From Choanephora cucurbitarum (Eukaryota; Mucoromycota; Mucoromycetes; Mucorales; Choanephoraceae): a stretch of 64,000 bases of DNA. The translations under genes were made by a program, and so were the position numbers. Shown in pieces: positions 1-12,000 of the stretch. How positions within the stretch are numbered: position 1 is the first letter of the stretch; each line of letters starts with the position of its first letter. The stretch spans positions 1 to 64,000 of the forward strand of contig JAIWNI010000102.1 of the NCBI GenBank assembly GCA_025331435.1, in the 5' to 3' direction. The notes under the pieces were generated by a model, which was not told the DNA's origin, did not search any database, and was given only the letters and a program-made list of their open reading frames with translations.

Positions 1-1343
1 TTGACATACTATGAATCGCTAGCCTCCAAATTCAGTTGGTTTAGAGACTATGCACTCAAATTGACTGTGGATCAGATCAAGATGGAAGATGAAAACTCGT
101 TTTATTTAGATATTGGACCTGTCAATAAGGCCATGAACTGGCTCGTGGTCTTTTATGAATACGGTAAAGAAAGTGAGGCCTTTAAGCAACATGTGGCTCG
201 TAACCAAGATTTCATGTGGATGGGTCCTGAGGGTATGATGATGAACGGTACCAATGGTAGTCAACTTTGGGACGCTGCTTTTATTGCTCAGGCACTAGTA
301 GAGGCTCGTTTAGCTGATTATCCTTCTTATCGAGAGAATATCATCAAGACACTTGAATTTATTGATATCACTCAGGTAAGTCTATTCCTCAAAGTGAAAG
401 GATGAATTAGGGTGCTGATCGTTTAGTATAGATTCGTCGTGACCCACCCAATCAAAAGGAAAGTTACCGTCAATCGACCAAGGGAGCATGGCCATTCAGT
501 ACAAGAGACCAAGGCTACACTGTTTCTGATTGTACTGCGGAAGGTCTCAAGGCTACTATTGCTTTACAAAACACGCCTGGTATACCTACCCGTATTGACA
601 TTGCTCGATTACGCGATGCAGTGGACGTTTTGTTGACTATGCAGAATGCAGACGACGGATTCGCCTCTTATGAAACTATCCGAGCCACTCATCTGTTGGA
701 GCTCTTGAATCCTGCTGAAGTCTTTGGCAATATCATGACAGAATACAGTTATCCTGAATGCACTACCGCTGTCTTGATGGGTCTGCGTAGCTTTATCAAG
801 ATTGATCCAGACTATCGTCGTCAAGAGATTGACCAGACCTGTGCAAGAGCCCTAAAGTATATCAAACGTGTTCAAAATCCAGATGGATCATGGTATGGTG
901 CCTGGGCCATCTGTTTCACCTATGCTGCCATGTTTGCCCTTCAGAGTTTAGCGAGTGTAGGTGAATACTATGAGACTTCAGATCATGCCAAGCGTGGATG
1001 TGATTTCCTGATAGATCATCAAGAACAAGATGGTGGATGGGGAGAAACCTACAAATCATGTGAAACGCATGTATATTGCCATAATTCTCAATCTCAAGTG
1101 GTCAATACAGCCTTTGCTGTCATGGCTCTGTTGGATGCCAAGTATCCTCATAAAGAACCTATTCGTCGTGGTATTGAATTCATAATGAAGCGACAGCAGG
1201 TCTCAGGTGAATGGTTACAGGAAAGCATCGAAGGTGTCTTCAACAAGAACTGTATGATTTCTTACCCCAATTACAAGTTTGCTTTTTCTATCTGGGCACT
1301 TGGTAAATATGCTAATGTCTATGGTGACAGTGTTACACCCTAA
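1..1343 (+). CDS. ERG7: Lanosterol synthase (oxidosqualene cyclase), C-terminal part
   Basis: This enzyme cyclises 2,3-oxidosqualene to lanosterol, the first sterol of the ergosterol pathway, at ER or lipid-droplet membranes. The gene enters from the left edge, so its N-terminus is missing. About 428 residues are visible, against roughly 720-760 in the family. Exons are 1-375 and 432-1343. The 56-nt intron has GTAAGT and TATAG ends and joins in frame. The catalytic DCTAE motif, whose Asp protonates the epoxide, lies at visible residues 158-162. QW-type repeats such as QNPDGSW and QEQDGGWGE follow. The stop is TAA at 1341. The DRG1 gene ends 132 bp away in convergent orientation. Family assignment is firm; only the true start is unknown. 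Confidence 0.96.
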
Positions 1344-1475
1344 TTTTGTTTTTTAAAACTTTTTCTTTCTTTAATATATGTAATAACAATAAAAAAGTGT
1401 AATTCGTTTCTCTATATTCTATATACAGAAAAAAGAGTTAGAAGATAAAACACTATATCTCACACTTATTTAGAC

Positions 1476-3001
1476 TTACTTTTTGACAATTTGAACAACA
1501 TCTTCGTCCATCAATACATGTTCCTTACCAACCTTTTGAGGGTTGTGCTTAACTGATGAACCCCAAACGTAGGCACATTTGAATTGATCCATAATAGACT
1601 TGTGAATACTGTTACAGAAGTCTTCCACAGTACACTTTTCGTTTGTCATGACTACAGGTTGCTCATAATCTGGTAATCTACCCTTTGGCTTGGTATAGAT
1701 TCTGACCAAGTTCAGCTTTTCCCACATGAATTCCAGCAATTCATCAAAGTTCCATTCATGATTAGAAGAAATAGGAACAGCATTGGGAATCTTGTAAATC
1801 AAGTCTAGTTCTTCAATTGAGATTTGATCGATTTTGTTAAGTACATAGACAGCAGGGATATAGATACTATGTTTCATGATATTAGAACTCACTTGTAACT
1901 CTTCCTCCTCTATTTCTTACCGGTTGCCTTCAACAACATCAATTAAGTCATCAATAGTACAATCTTCTTTGAAGGAAATATCAGCATTGTGGATACGGTA
2001 TTCACTCAAGACAGCCTTGACTTCATCAAATGTGATGTTGGTCAAGGGTACTGTATTGGTCATGTTGATACCACCCTTTTCCTTCTTTTTGAAAATGATA
2101 GCAGGAGGCTTCTTGTTCAAACGAATACCAAAACCTTCCAATTCCTTCTCAATAATCTTCTTGTGTGTCATAGGCTTCAGTACATCAAGTACAATGAAGA
2201 TAAGTGAACATGTACGGGCCACTAATCATCTATCTGTCAATTCTCTCTCTCTCTCTGTTTTTGTAGCACATAGGCAAAGAAGAAACTTACCAGCAATGAC
2301 TTGACGACCTCTACCCTTACCATCCTTTGCACCTTCAATAATACCAGGAAGATCAAGAATCTAGATACATTGAAAATCAGCATACATTTTACTATTGATA
2401 TATACACAAATATGTTTACCTGAAGCTTAGCACCCTTATATTGAATAATACCGGGAACAGTAGTCAAAGTTGTGAATTCATAAGCACCTACTTCAGAAGC
2501 AGTGCCAGTCAATTTGGACATCAGTGTGGATTTACCAACAGAAGGAAAGCCTATTTGTGTATATATATGCGTGTCAATTATCTGTCACTCTTCAGTTGTA
2601 TTCATGATGTATACCAACAAAACCAATACGAGCTACACCAGTCTTGGCGACATCGAAACCGACTAGATGTCCATGTGAGTAGTCTATTCTGATGTGAGCA
2701 TGTATAACTTACCACCACCACCTCCTCCACCACCAGAGGTAGGAGTCAACAAATCACGCTTAAGCTTAGCGAGCTTAGCCTTCAACTGACCCAAGTGATA
2801 AGACGTAGCCTTATTCTTTTGGGTCTTGGCCATTTCATTCTACATTGTGTATATGTTTAATATGTGTGTTGTGAGGTAAAATTATCAAAAAATCACATAC
2901 TTCGATTTCCTAGAAACAAATAACAGTTAGCTTGTTTTTCCAGCAATTGTCTTTTTTTTTTCGAATTCATTTTATACCTTAATTTTATCGACCAAAGACA
3001 T
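1476..3001 (-). CDS. RBG1: Developmentally regulated GTP-binding protein 1 (DRG1/Rbg1)
   Basis: This is a TRAFAC-class OBG/DRG GTPase that acts on translating ribosomes with a DFRP partner. I joined eight exons (minus strand): 3001-2978, 2909-2901, 2839-2713, 2662-2615, 2550-2420, 2360-2291, 2221-1921 and 1866-1476. They give 366 residues, against 367 in human DRG1. The P-loop GFPSVGKST is at about residues 70-78, DLPG at 116-119 and NKID at 247-250, with a TGS domain at the C-terminus. The N-terminus [20 protein letters not shown] is nearly identical to the family and requires the 9-nt second exon. All junctions keep frame with GT-AG ends. The RING-H2 gene diverges 252 bp upstream. Confidence is high. 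Confidence 0.95.
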
Positions 3002-3253
3002 ATTGATGAGTGTTGTTGATTGTAGCGAGAAAGAAACAAGTTTTTTTTTTGTGTTTGCTTTAAATTTCTTCTAGAAACTAAATATTTTTTTTTAGTTTGA
3101 TTTTTTTTTACACACTTTTAGCTTGTAAGCCACAGAGAGTGAACACTGACTTCGTTGGGGGGACATGGTTTCTTGGGGGATGACATGTCTATTTAATCTA
3201 TAAGTCCTCTCACCTTCTTTCTTTTCTTTTCTCTTGTTCTCTTTCAATACATT

Positions 3254-3974
3254 ATGTTAGTTATCAATTCTGGTTTATGTACTTTTTGTGGTGAATTGAG
3301 TAATGAAGAAACATTTGAAACTACCAATTGCGACCATAGGTTTCATATTACTTGGTAAAAAATCAATGAGAAACGGAGAAATGGCTGACATCTAAATATG
3401 CTTTAGTTTGACTGAACAACTTCAGAAAAATATCATTTGTCCCATTTGCCCTAACAAAATCGTAGTGGACATTCAGAGAAGACAGGCAAACACATCATTA
3501 AGTTCTGAAGTCAAGGCTGAATTGCATCAATACCTTGATATAACGACAAGAGAAATCAAGGCATTGATAAAACAACAACTTGAACAAGGCCAAGAACTAA
3601 AGACAATCTATCAGACGCTATGCGATAAATCTCAATTTGTTCAACCAGAGGGGATTCGGACAAAACTGACTGAAAAGGCTGTGAAAACAGAAGGCTTATC
3701 ATTTGAGGACCGACGTCGACTCCTCGATCAATTGATTGAGGAATATCATGCAGCATCAAAGGCACTTCGGAAACGTGTGTTCCACCAATTTGATCACTTT
3801 CATCAGTCTGTTCAAGCACTTGAAAGGGACAACACCATCCTTATCGAATCAGACAGTATTAAGCAGAAAATCAATGATTTCAAGAAAGAACAGCTTGTGT
3901 TGGATACTCTTTATGCTAATCGATACTTAAAAATAGCACGTATTTGTTCAGTTCCAGCTTGTTTGGACAAGTGA
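3254..3974 (+). CDS. Small RING-H2 finger protein, function unknown
   Basis: The protein has 222 residues in two exons, 3254-3354 and 3407-3974, joined within a Cys codon (TG|T). The join completes a RING-H2 (C3H2C3) pattern: Cys9, Cys12, Cys26, His28, His31, Cys34, Cys45 and Cys48, with CPIC as the last pair. The rest is charged, largely helical and partly coiled-coil-like, with no further domain I recognise. RING-H2 domains usually make E3 ubiquitin ligases, so that role is an inference. The ATG follows a CT-rich leader. The ATG-less long frame starting at 3408 alone would lack six of the eight zinc ligands. The gene diverges from DRG1 and converges on PGK1. Confidence 0.8.
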
Positions 3975-4275
3975 AATAAATCAAGTTGATTTTATCAGAT
4001 TAAGAAATAAATGAAGGGAGAGAGGTGGAGTACACTAGTGAATACACATACGCTCAGCATTTTGTTTAAGAAAAGCAATAGTTTGTCAGGATCATTGTTT
4101 GACTTTTGCATGACAAAGTCAATTACCTTGTCATACTTCCTCCCTTTTTTAGTTTTTTTTATATAACAAATCAACGAATTTATTCACAAATTGAGAGAGG
4201 GAAAATCACTTTATATGTGATTTATGTTTATACACAAGAATAAAAAAAAGATTTTTTTTAACAGAAAGCTCCATC
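3975..4275. other. Convergent 3' flank between RING-H2 gene and PGK1
   Basis: This 301-bp interval holds the 3' ends of two convergent genes. It is AT-rich, with T-runs at 4147-4160 and 4251-4260 that suit 3' untranslated sequence. I see no further gene. Confidence 0.6.
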
Positions 4276-5672
4276 TTAGTTCTTGGTGGAGAGAGCAGTG
4301 ACACCAGGAAGTTCCTTACCCTCAAGAAGTTCAAGAGAGGCGCCACCACCAGTGGAGATGTGAGAAACCTTTTCTTCAGCACCCCATTGGAGAGCAGCAG
4401 TAGCAGTGTCGCCACCACCAATGATAGTGGTAGTATCATCCTTAGTAGCTTCAATAACAGCGTTCAAGAGAGACTTGGTACCGTTGGCAAAAGGTTCGAA
4501 TTCGAACACACCAGCAGGACCGTTCCAGACAATAGTCTTGGACTTCAAGACTTCTTCACGGAAGACCTTGACAGATTCTTCACCACAGTCAAGACCTTCC
4601 AAGTCATCAGCAATACCAGTGGATTCGGTGGCATAACCAGTCTTGGCCTTGGGGCTGAAGTCATCAGCAGTGACGAAATCAGTAGGGAGAAGGATCTTGA
4701 CATTCTTTTCCTGAGCCTTCTTCATCAAACCAGGAACCAACTTGGAACCGGCTTCATCGTAAAGGGACTTACCAATCTATGATAGATATTAGAATTTGTG
4801 TCACATAACTGATTTTTCTGTCTCTCTTTTACCTTCATGTTATCAAGAGTCTTCTTGAAAGTGAAAGCCATACCACCACAGATGATCAAAGAGTTAACCT
4901 TGTCAAGCATGTTTTCAATCAATTGGATCTTATCAGAGACCTTGGCACCACCGAGGATAGCAAGGAAAGGACGAGCAGGGTTTTCAAGAGCCTTAGCAAA
5001 GTATTCAAGTTCCTTTTGCATAAGGAAACCAGCAGCACGTTGAGGAAGTTCAACACCGACCATAGAAGAGTGAGCACGGTGAGCAGTACCGAAGGCATCG
5101 TTGACATAGACGTCAGCAAGTTTGGTCAAAGAGGCACGGAAGGCCTTGACCTTTTCAGCATCAGCCTTGACCTTGTTACCATCAACCTTGGCAGAACCTT
5201 CTTCTTCAATGTGGAAACGCAAGTTTTCCAACAAGATAACCTTACCACCAGTAGCGGCTTGACAAGTCTTTTCGACTTCTTCACCAACACAGTTGTTCAA
5301 GAATTCAACAGGCTTACCCAAGAGCTTTTCAACTTCGGCAGCAACAGGCTTAAGAGAGTACTTTTCGACAACTTCACCGTTGGGACGACCCAAGTGAGAC
5401 ATCAAGATGACAGCAGAGGCACCTTGTTCAAGAGCGAACTTGACAGTAGGAAGAGCTTGAACGATACGGTTGTTGTTGGTGATAACACCATCCTTTAAGG
5501 GGACGTTGAAGTCAACACTATTAAACGCGACAAAAAAGAAATTTGCATTAATTTCAATTGTTTCCTTAAAGCTGCAGTCTCTTCCCCTTTAATCAATTAT
5601 TACTTACCGAATGAGAACGCGCTTATCCTTGAGTTCAAGGTCACGGATAGAAAGCTTGTTGGACAAAGACAT
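4276..5672 (-). CDS. PGK1: Phosphoglycerate kinase
   Basis: The enzyme interconverts 1,3-bisphosphoglycerate + ADP and 3-phosphoglycerate + ATP in cytosolic glycolysis. Exons (minus strand) are 5672-5608, 5517-4833 and 4776-4276, giving 416 residues, the same length as yeast Pgk1. Visible landmarks are VDFNVPL near residue 23, [15 protein letters not shown], the ATP-site segment around [11 protein letters not shown], and the C-terminal GGGDTATA and STGGGASLE motifs. The start MSLSNKLSI is typical of the family. A TATA-like element (5714-5721) sits about 45 nt upstream of the ATG, in a pyrimidine-rich strand context. Codon choice is strongly biased to a few C-ending codons, as expected of a very highly expressed gene. 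Confidence 0.98.
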
Positions 5673-5713
5673 TTTTAAAAAAAAGATAAAGATTTCAAAA
5701 AAAAAAAGTTTGG

Positions 5714-5721
5714 TCTATATA
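5714..5721 (-). promoter_or_regulatory. TATA-like element of PGK1
   Basis: On the minus strand the bases read TTATATAG, about 45 nt upstream of the PGK1 start codon. Position and sequence fit a TATA box of a highly expressed gene, but the transcription start is not known. Confidence 0.4.
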
Positions 5722-6503
5722 AGTTTTGCGTCCGAAAAAAAAAGACCTTTTCGGACTCTATAAATGACAATCCAAATCCATCGATTGGCCGATGGTTCTG
5801 ATTATTCTTTTTTTGGGGGGAAAGTAAGCGGAGAGAATTCACACGTTTCGTAAAACGCGTTTAGATCATAAGCTGATTTTTTTCTTTTGCATAGACCCCC
5901 CTTCTAGAAACTAATTGCTCAAGTAAACATTTCTTCAAAAGAAATTGACTGAATCTAGCTCATGAAAAATAAGAAAACCGAAAAGAAATAGCTTGCCGGA
6001 AGCAAGTGACAATAAGTTTTATTTTAGAAAGTAATCGAGAGTTCACTGAGACATACTGTTAACGTTTATGTTCATTTTCTTCATTGCACCTAGAAAGAAG
6101 AAGGAAAAAACTCGGCTAAATGCAGATAATCCGAACTATTTTTTTGTAATGAATAATGATGTCACAGAGTGAAGACAGTTACTGCCAAAACAATTCGAAC
6201 ACGACGAGAATGTTCTAATCTTTCTAAAAGCTGTGCCTGATTATACCATTCATTTTTTGGTTTGTGAAAAAAAAATAGGCATAAACCTATCTGCATTGTA
6301 GCCACAGAAACTTCCATGTACGCTGACTTGAACTTGTAGTAAAGCTCATTTGTGATAACTCTAGACCTCTCAAATCATCTAAAGTCAACTAGTAAAGAAG
6401 CAATATCGATTAAAAAAGCAAGCTGCATTATATTGCGAGTTAGAAGAATCTAAGAACAAGTTTGGCTTACAGAAAGACAAACCACAAGCAAATGCAAGCA
6501 TTT
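5722..6503. other. PGK1 upstream region
   Basis: About 780 bp separate the PGK1 promoter from the 3' end of the Iml2-like gene. It contains A/T runs and TTCTAGAA-like half-palindromes near 5900 that resemble heat-shock-element pieces. No coding region or RNA gene is visible. Confidence 0.4.
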
Positions 6504-8671
6504 TTATTTCTTTTTGGTAAAAGAACTAGAAGAGTCTTCAGCCACTGACAATGTTTCGATTTCTGCAAGACAGTTATGGCATTTAAATAAAATATTGTTC
6601 TCGAGACTATACTTGTTTTTAGCGTGGGGACCTGCACCAACATTAAATTGACCTTTTTCACTGATCTTAATGATGGACTGAATGATATCTTTTGCCTTTT
6701 GATAATCCTGATCATAAATGCACATACGAGCTTCTTCATAACGACTGAAGTAGTAAATGTAATGATCCAATTGAATTTTGTCTGCATTATCCATGACGCT
6801 CTGGATGGATTCAGCATGCAAGTTTTTCCAAGTCTGTTTCTGTTGGTTATTCTCATTGCCATAGCGACCAAGCAAGAGACGAAGTATCATAGTGCGAAGG
6901 TAATGAGAGAGACATAGATCGTCATGATAGTTGAGGACTTCTGTATGGGCTATCTTTGTTGTTAGACGGTCAATTTCTTTTGTGGTACGTTCCAGGTTGG
7001 ACTTGAGTAGGTCTTGGGACATGAACTCAAACGCGCTAAAGGCATTCAATGCTTCCAGATCAGGAAACAGGAGAGAATCGTTTTGTGCAATAAATTTACG
7101 AGCCTTTCGAGAAACAAATTTCTCTACAGGAATTGATTTACCAGCAATCTTTTGCTTAGCTCCAGTTACTTTTTGCATCATAATATGGGCTTGTTTCAAC
7201 AGTCTACTCTGCTCTTTACTATCCTTTTCTTCTAATGAGAGCATATAGAGTGAAACAGCTTGAAGATAGTAATAGACAGCCTTGGACCAATTGCTTTCTT
7301 GCTGTAGTTTGGTGTAACATAATTGGCTTCCTTGCCAGTTTTGTTGCAACGAATGAATCAAACCTAGCTCCCAATAACACATATGTTGCAATTGCTTCCA
7401 ATCTTTTTGCATGTCAATGGCCTTTTGATATTGTTGCTTTGCTTGATCCAGCAGACCTCGGGCACTTAATTGGCGACCTGAGAAGTAAAGAAAGAAGACA
7501 CCATCTGGGTAGAGCTTTAGATTGTAGGCCAATACACGATCTGCTAGCTCTTCATTGATATCGGAGAGTGGAATAAGTTTAGGCATGATAATATGATACA
7601 TCATCAAGACCATATCACAAAATTGTCTTCGGAGACCTTCATCAGCACCTTGGAGAGGAGGAAGTTCAGAAAGAGCAAGTCCAGCATACTCTTCCCATCC
7701 ACCAACTGATTCCAATATGTCCATGCCTTCCTGACGATCACTTGTGAAGCCAACAAACTCAACTACTTTGACTACAGAGGTGGGTAATAACGAAATCATG
7801 ATATTGAAGAGACCGATGCCAAGTGAGACACCCGATGTAAAGTGATCGTCCAATTTATAGACTGAAACATCTTTGCCCTGCATGGCTTCATCTTGAACCT
7901 GACTTAAGAACTTGTGTAGCACACGATAGGTGTTATAGCTTGATCTAACATGCAAACCTTCACGTAAAAAAGAAACCAAACTTTCATCATAAACAATGCA
8001 CAGCAATGCTTTTAAAAGATAAGATTCGGCATACACAAGTTCCTAAAAACAGTGAGTATTATGTACCATGTTACACATGTATTAATAATTAATATTAAAA
8101 AACCTACAGCATGACGGTGCAAACGAGACATGGAACAGACATCTTGAACTGACATACCCTTGACCCAAGAAGTGATATTACCGAACCAACCTGTTTCCTT
8201 TTTACGTAACGCATCAGCCAATTGAATTGTAAGTTTCAAGGCATCAATGGCTTCTGCGATATCTTCCTTTTCAAATGTCATCATACTCTTGAGAAACAAG
8301 ACAAAGGCATGGCCCAAAGAGTGATATAAACTTGTATCTTGCTTGGGTCTTAGGATTGACTCCGCGTCTGAGATACGAGAATTCAAAAAGAGGTCCATGG
8401 CCTGTCTCACTTGAACAAGATCTTCAAGCAAACTGTCTTGAGCTGCATGCCAGTGTTTAGACGAAATATTGAGTGCAGGCAAAGGCTTATCTTCTTTTTC
8501 TTCAATTCCTTGTTCTTCTGCCTCTTGCGTGTCTTTGAACTTGCTAATAGAGGTCATGGACTGGCCCATGCGACTAATGCTTCGAAATGACATGCTGACA
8601 TTACTAGCTGACTTGCTTACTTGATCCAAGCCCTCAGGTCTCTTTTTGGATGAAATGCTGGGTAACGGCAT
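6504..8671 (-). CDS. IML2: Iml2/TTC39-family TPR protein (DUF3808)
   Basis: There are two exons on the minus strand, 8671-8108 and 8042-6504, giving 700 residues. The 65-nt intron starts GTAGGT and ends TTTTTAG, and joins ...RHA to ELVYAES in phase 0, the expected family sequence. The protein is mostly helical, with TPR-like pairs in the second half (for example around LLDQAKQQYQKAI and DQDYQKAKDII). The N-terminus is low-complexity and Ser-rich. Yeast Iml2 is linked to clearance of inclusion bodies with lipid droplets, and animal TTC39 proteins are poorly understood, so the cellular role here is inferred. The family assignment rests on the overall pattern rather than a catalytic motif. Confidence 0.85.
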
Positions 8672-10311
8672 TGAATGAGGAAAAATATTGAATTGTGAGT
8701 TTCACTTTAGTTTGTATAGAAGAAAAAAGGACAGAAAGCAGTTCAATGTTGGATTCTAAAAATATATAGGCATATACAGAGAGGGGGGGGTGAGGGGGGT
8801 GCTGTGCTGTGCTGTGCTCAGTTGCCATAAAAGGAGAAGTGCAAATCACTTGCGGTGGAACCGTACTTAAGCTTGCTTTAAAACAACGCAAATCGTTTAA
8901 TTTCTTTTAAATGTTGTCTTTCAAAAAAAAAATCACTAAGCTTTAATCAAGATCTTGGGACTATGCATTGAGGAGAGATTTATTACGAGTTTATATAGTA
9001 GTAATATGTTTGTTTAATCACCTGATACGATACAACCAGTGGTATTCCATCAATTCAGCACACAACAATTGCCTACTGGCTTTTTTATAATTCTATAAAC
9101 ATTGTATCTGAAGTTTTAGTCACTTGAAATTTAGTTTCATGTTAGTATTGTGCTTGGAGTAATATCGACATGTCAGCCCTTCTCTCAAACTCTGTGTTAC
9201 CCTAAACGCTTATGACAGCTATTATAGTTCTTTCTTTATAACATGTCATTTGAACAGCAGAGAACAAATTACCAACAAGCAAGAACTATAGGCAGCAGTG
9301 GGATAATTAAACTCGCTTGAGTTGCTTTGTATAAATCTAGTTTTTATACAAAAGAAAAATCGATAGAGAAGGAGAGAGAAAGGAAAAAGATAGGGGTTAC
9401 TTTTATCTTTCCATATATCTGATGATGAACCTGACAACATTTACTTCAATTGTTGCATAGATTTCCATGTATCCGTTGTTTTGTCTCCTCTTTCTAAGAG
9501 TATCTGATTTGACGTCAACTCATCCTGAGCCGAATATACACATTGTAAAGATAGATAGACTGATTTGGATCTCTGATCAGTTTTAATTGAAAAAGGTGTC
9601 GTCGTTTTATATAGAGTGCCATCATGTCGTAATTGACCACTTACTAAGCGCTGTTATGAATATCTTACTCCCTCTGGGAGAGTTTTCGGACGATAACTGT
9701 TACCATGATTGTGTTTAGCATTCACTTTAATTCACTCATATATACTTCGCAGATAGCTAATCAGCAACAATTTATTGCTGGAACAATTCACCAGTAATGT
9801 TTGCCTTTCAGACTTTATTGGTAAGATCATCCTGGTGGCTAATATAGGGAAAAGTAATGTGTATCGAGTTCAATAAAAAGAAAAAAGCGCTTGGTTTTTT
9901 CACTTCCAACAACAATGAGTATAAGTAAACTTGCAGAGGAGCAATGGGGTCTCAAGTAGTTGCTGACAAGTATTGTTTCTTTTTTGGGAAAAAGAACTTT
10001 GTTACTATGCTTTATTACGCTTATGGAGTTCTTGAACTGACCGTTTCGAGGACTTGACTGTGGTGACACAGAAAGACATACTATAAGGTGTCAGGCCTTG
10101 TTAAATTTATTCATGCTTTAAAGAATTTAACTGGCTAAACATCTGCCTGTCTCTTTGGACCAAGAAAAAAAACTTCTAGCCGATGGCTGGATAGTTCACA
10201 TCTTTCAAGCATCTAAAAAGGAATAGACCAAAGCTTAAGTTCAATTTGCTTTGAGAAAAAAAGTCAAACAAAGATTTGATTCTGCCACTTTATTTTATAT
10301 ATTCCTTCAAC
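8672..10311. other. Divergent intergenic region with G-rich tract
   Basis: This 1.6-kb region lies between divergent genes. Close to the Iml2-like start it holds a G-rich stretch (8781-8799) followed by GCTGT repeats (8800-8818). The remainder is AT-rich with only short spurious reading frames. No RNA gene or repeat was recognised. Confidence 0.45.
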
Positions 10312-12000
10312 ATGCTTTCATTACCTGTGGATATAATCCAACATGTAGCCGCCTATTTGAACCAAGAGGACGGTTACCAACTGATTCAAGTAAGCCGTGC
10401 CTATCGCAATCATTTCCTTCCTTGGCTCTATCATAGTATCGAGATTCGCGAGCCAAGTCAGTTCGATCAACTAATCAAGGCGACTCACGGTCATGCTCAT
10501 GTACGCAAGATTTCGATCCACAGTAGACTGGATCACCAATGCATGAACAAGATACCAAAACTGTTCCCTTCTCTCATTAGATTCTTTGAAGACACAGAAT
10601 GGCGCCCTCAAGCAGCCAGCTATTTTAAGCCCCTTCAAAACCTTACTTCGCTCACGTTGAGCGATGTTACCTCAGTCAAGATGGCCCTTGATGTTTGCAG
10701 TCTGTTGCCCCGCTTAACTGATCTCGATCTTAATTGCTCTGAAGTTGAGCCTATATCTCCTGGCTTCCTCGAGAAGGTATCCAAGGCATGTCCACTTCTA
10801 GAGACATTCCATCTAGTCGGCTCAAAGGCAATTGTAGATCCTGAACCATTAGTGAACTTTCAACCAGCTAAATTACTTAGAAAATTAGAGTTGCACATCA
10901 ACTATGGCCTAGACCAGCATGATCCTTGGTTAGCCTATATCGGCAAGAAGTATCCCAATTTGAGATCTTTGACATTAGACAACTATATGGGTAAAATCAA
11001 AGCAGCTTATAATGCAACCCCTAAATTCTATCGATGGTTTTTGGAGAGCTTGCCTCAATTGACCTACATGAAATGGAGCAATGTTTTTCCCCTTCCTAGT
11101 TACTTTAAAACGGCCGGTCAATACCTTGAAGAAAAAAACAAAAAGATGCAAATGTGTGTTGCATTCGACAGCCCTCCTATCACATCCTATTTCCTGAAAT
11201 TGTGCACACTGAAAGAAAACGATATGAGTGTGATCACTAGCGCTCGCTTGAGTGTGGGACCCGCTATGTCTTATGATCAAGCCTTAAAGATTATCCGTGA
11301 TAATTGCCCTCGACTGGAACATCTTGGATTGGAAATGCTTGATTTCATTCACCCAAACGATGTCAATGTTGGTACGGTTCTCAACCTTTTCCCTCGCATC
11401 ACTTCGTTCTGTTGTCATCATGCCTGTGTCAGTAAACAGATGGATAAGGTAATTGACAATCACCCACTTCGCAAAGCTTGCTTTTTCCGTGTTGTTGTCC
11501 CCAGTCGCGTCTTTGATCAGTTTAGTTTGCATTGTCCTAATCTAAAGAAACTGGATGTTGTGGGTACAGGCTTGCCTGATGCTGATATCAATCTGCCAAA
11601 CCACCGCCTGAACAAAGTAGTCATTGAGGATATTGACTGGGCATCAAGAACAAGAATGCTGAAATACCCAACTACCAGAATTCGGTTGTTCCAGGTACAA
11701 CAAGCTAACAAAGAGCCTGTTTGGTTCTTTTTGGAGCGATGTGAGTTGACTGAGCTTGGTGACTTAAGAGTCACATCTATAGTCAAATTAGACGCAAAGG
11801 ATGCTCAATTTGTAAACACTGCCTTGGTGAATCAAAGTCGTGGCTCAAAAACAAACTATTCGATGCACCAAAAAAGCCATCCTTCTTCCACATTCAAGGG
11901 GTATGATATAGAACCTATTATCCGCGTAGGCTATGTCAAATTCGTGTGCCATTCTGTCAATGAGCTTTTGATAGGTAAGAAACAAGTATGTCCTGGTTAA
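10312..12000 (+). CDS. F-box protein with leucine-rich-repeat-like C-terminal region
   Basis: A single exon of 562 residues. The N-terminus MLSLPVDIIQHVAAYLNQED reads as an F-box, the Skp1-binding segment of SCF ubiquitin ligases: LP, a long amphipathic helix, then a VSR turn. Downstream are irregular leucine-rich segments, for example LTSLTLSD, LTDLDLNC and LRKLELHI, which probably form the substrate-binding solenoid. I chose the ATG at 10312 because the F-box begins there; upstream codons in the same frame lack an ATG. Such proteins are numerous in Mucorales, but the substrate of this one cannot be read from sequence. Confidence 0.8.
   Translation: MLSLPVDIIQHVAAYLNQEDGYQLIQVSRAYRNHFLPWLYHSIEIREPSQFDQLIKATHGHAHVRKISIHSRLDHQCMNKIPKLFPSLIRFFEDTEWRPQAASYFKPLQNLTSLTLSDVTSVKMALDVCSLLPRLTDLDLNCSEVEPISPGFLEKVSKACPLLETFHLVGSKAIVDPEPLVNFQPAKLLRKLELHINYGLDQHDPWLAYIGKKYPNLRSLTLDNYMGKIKAAYNATPKFYRWFLESLPQLTYMKWSNVFPLPSYFKTAGQYLEEKNKKMQMCVAFDSPPITSYFLKLCTLKENDMSVITSARLSVGPAMSYDQALKIIRDNCPRLEHLGLEMLDFIHPNDVNVGTVLNLFPRITSFCCHHACVSKQMDKVIDNHPLRKACFFRVVVPSRVFDQFSLHCPNLKKLDVVGTGLPDADINLPNHRLNKVVIEDIDWASRTRMLKYPTTRIRLFQVQQANKEPVWFFLERCELTELGDLRVTSIVKLDAKDAQFVNTALVNQSRGSKTNYSMHQKSHPSSTFKGYDIEPIIRVGYVKFVCHSVNELLIGKKQVCPG

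Noticed and set aside
4923..5498. A 191-codon plus-strand frame across PGK1
   Set aside because: Shadow of the strongly codon-biased PGK1 gene; the PGK1 frame carries the conserved motifs.
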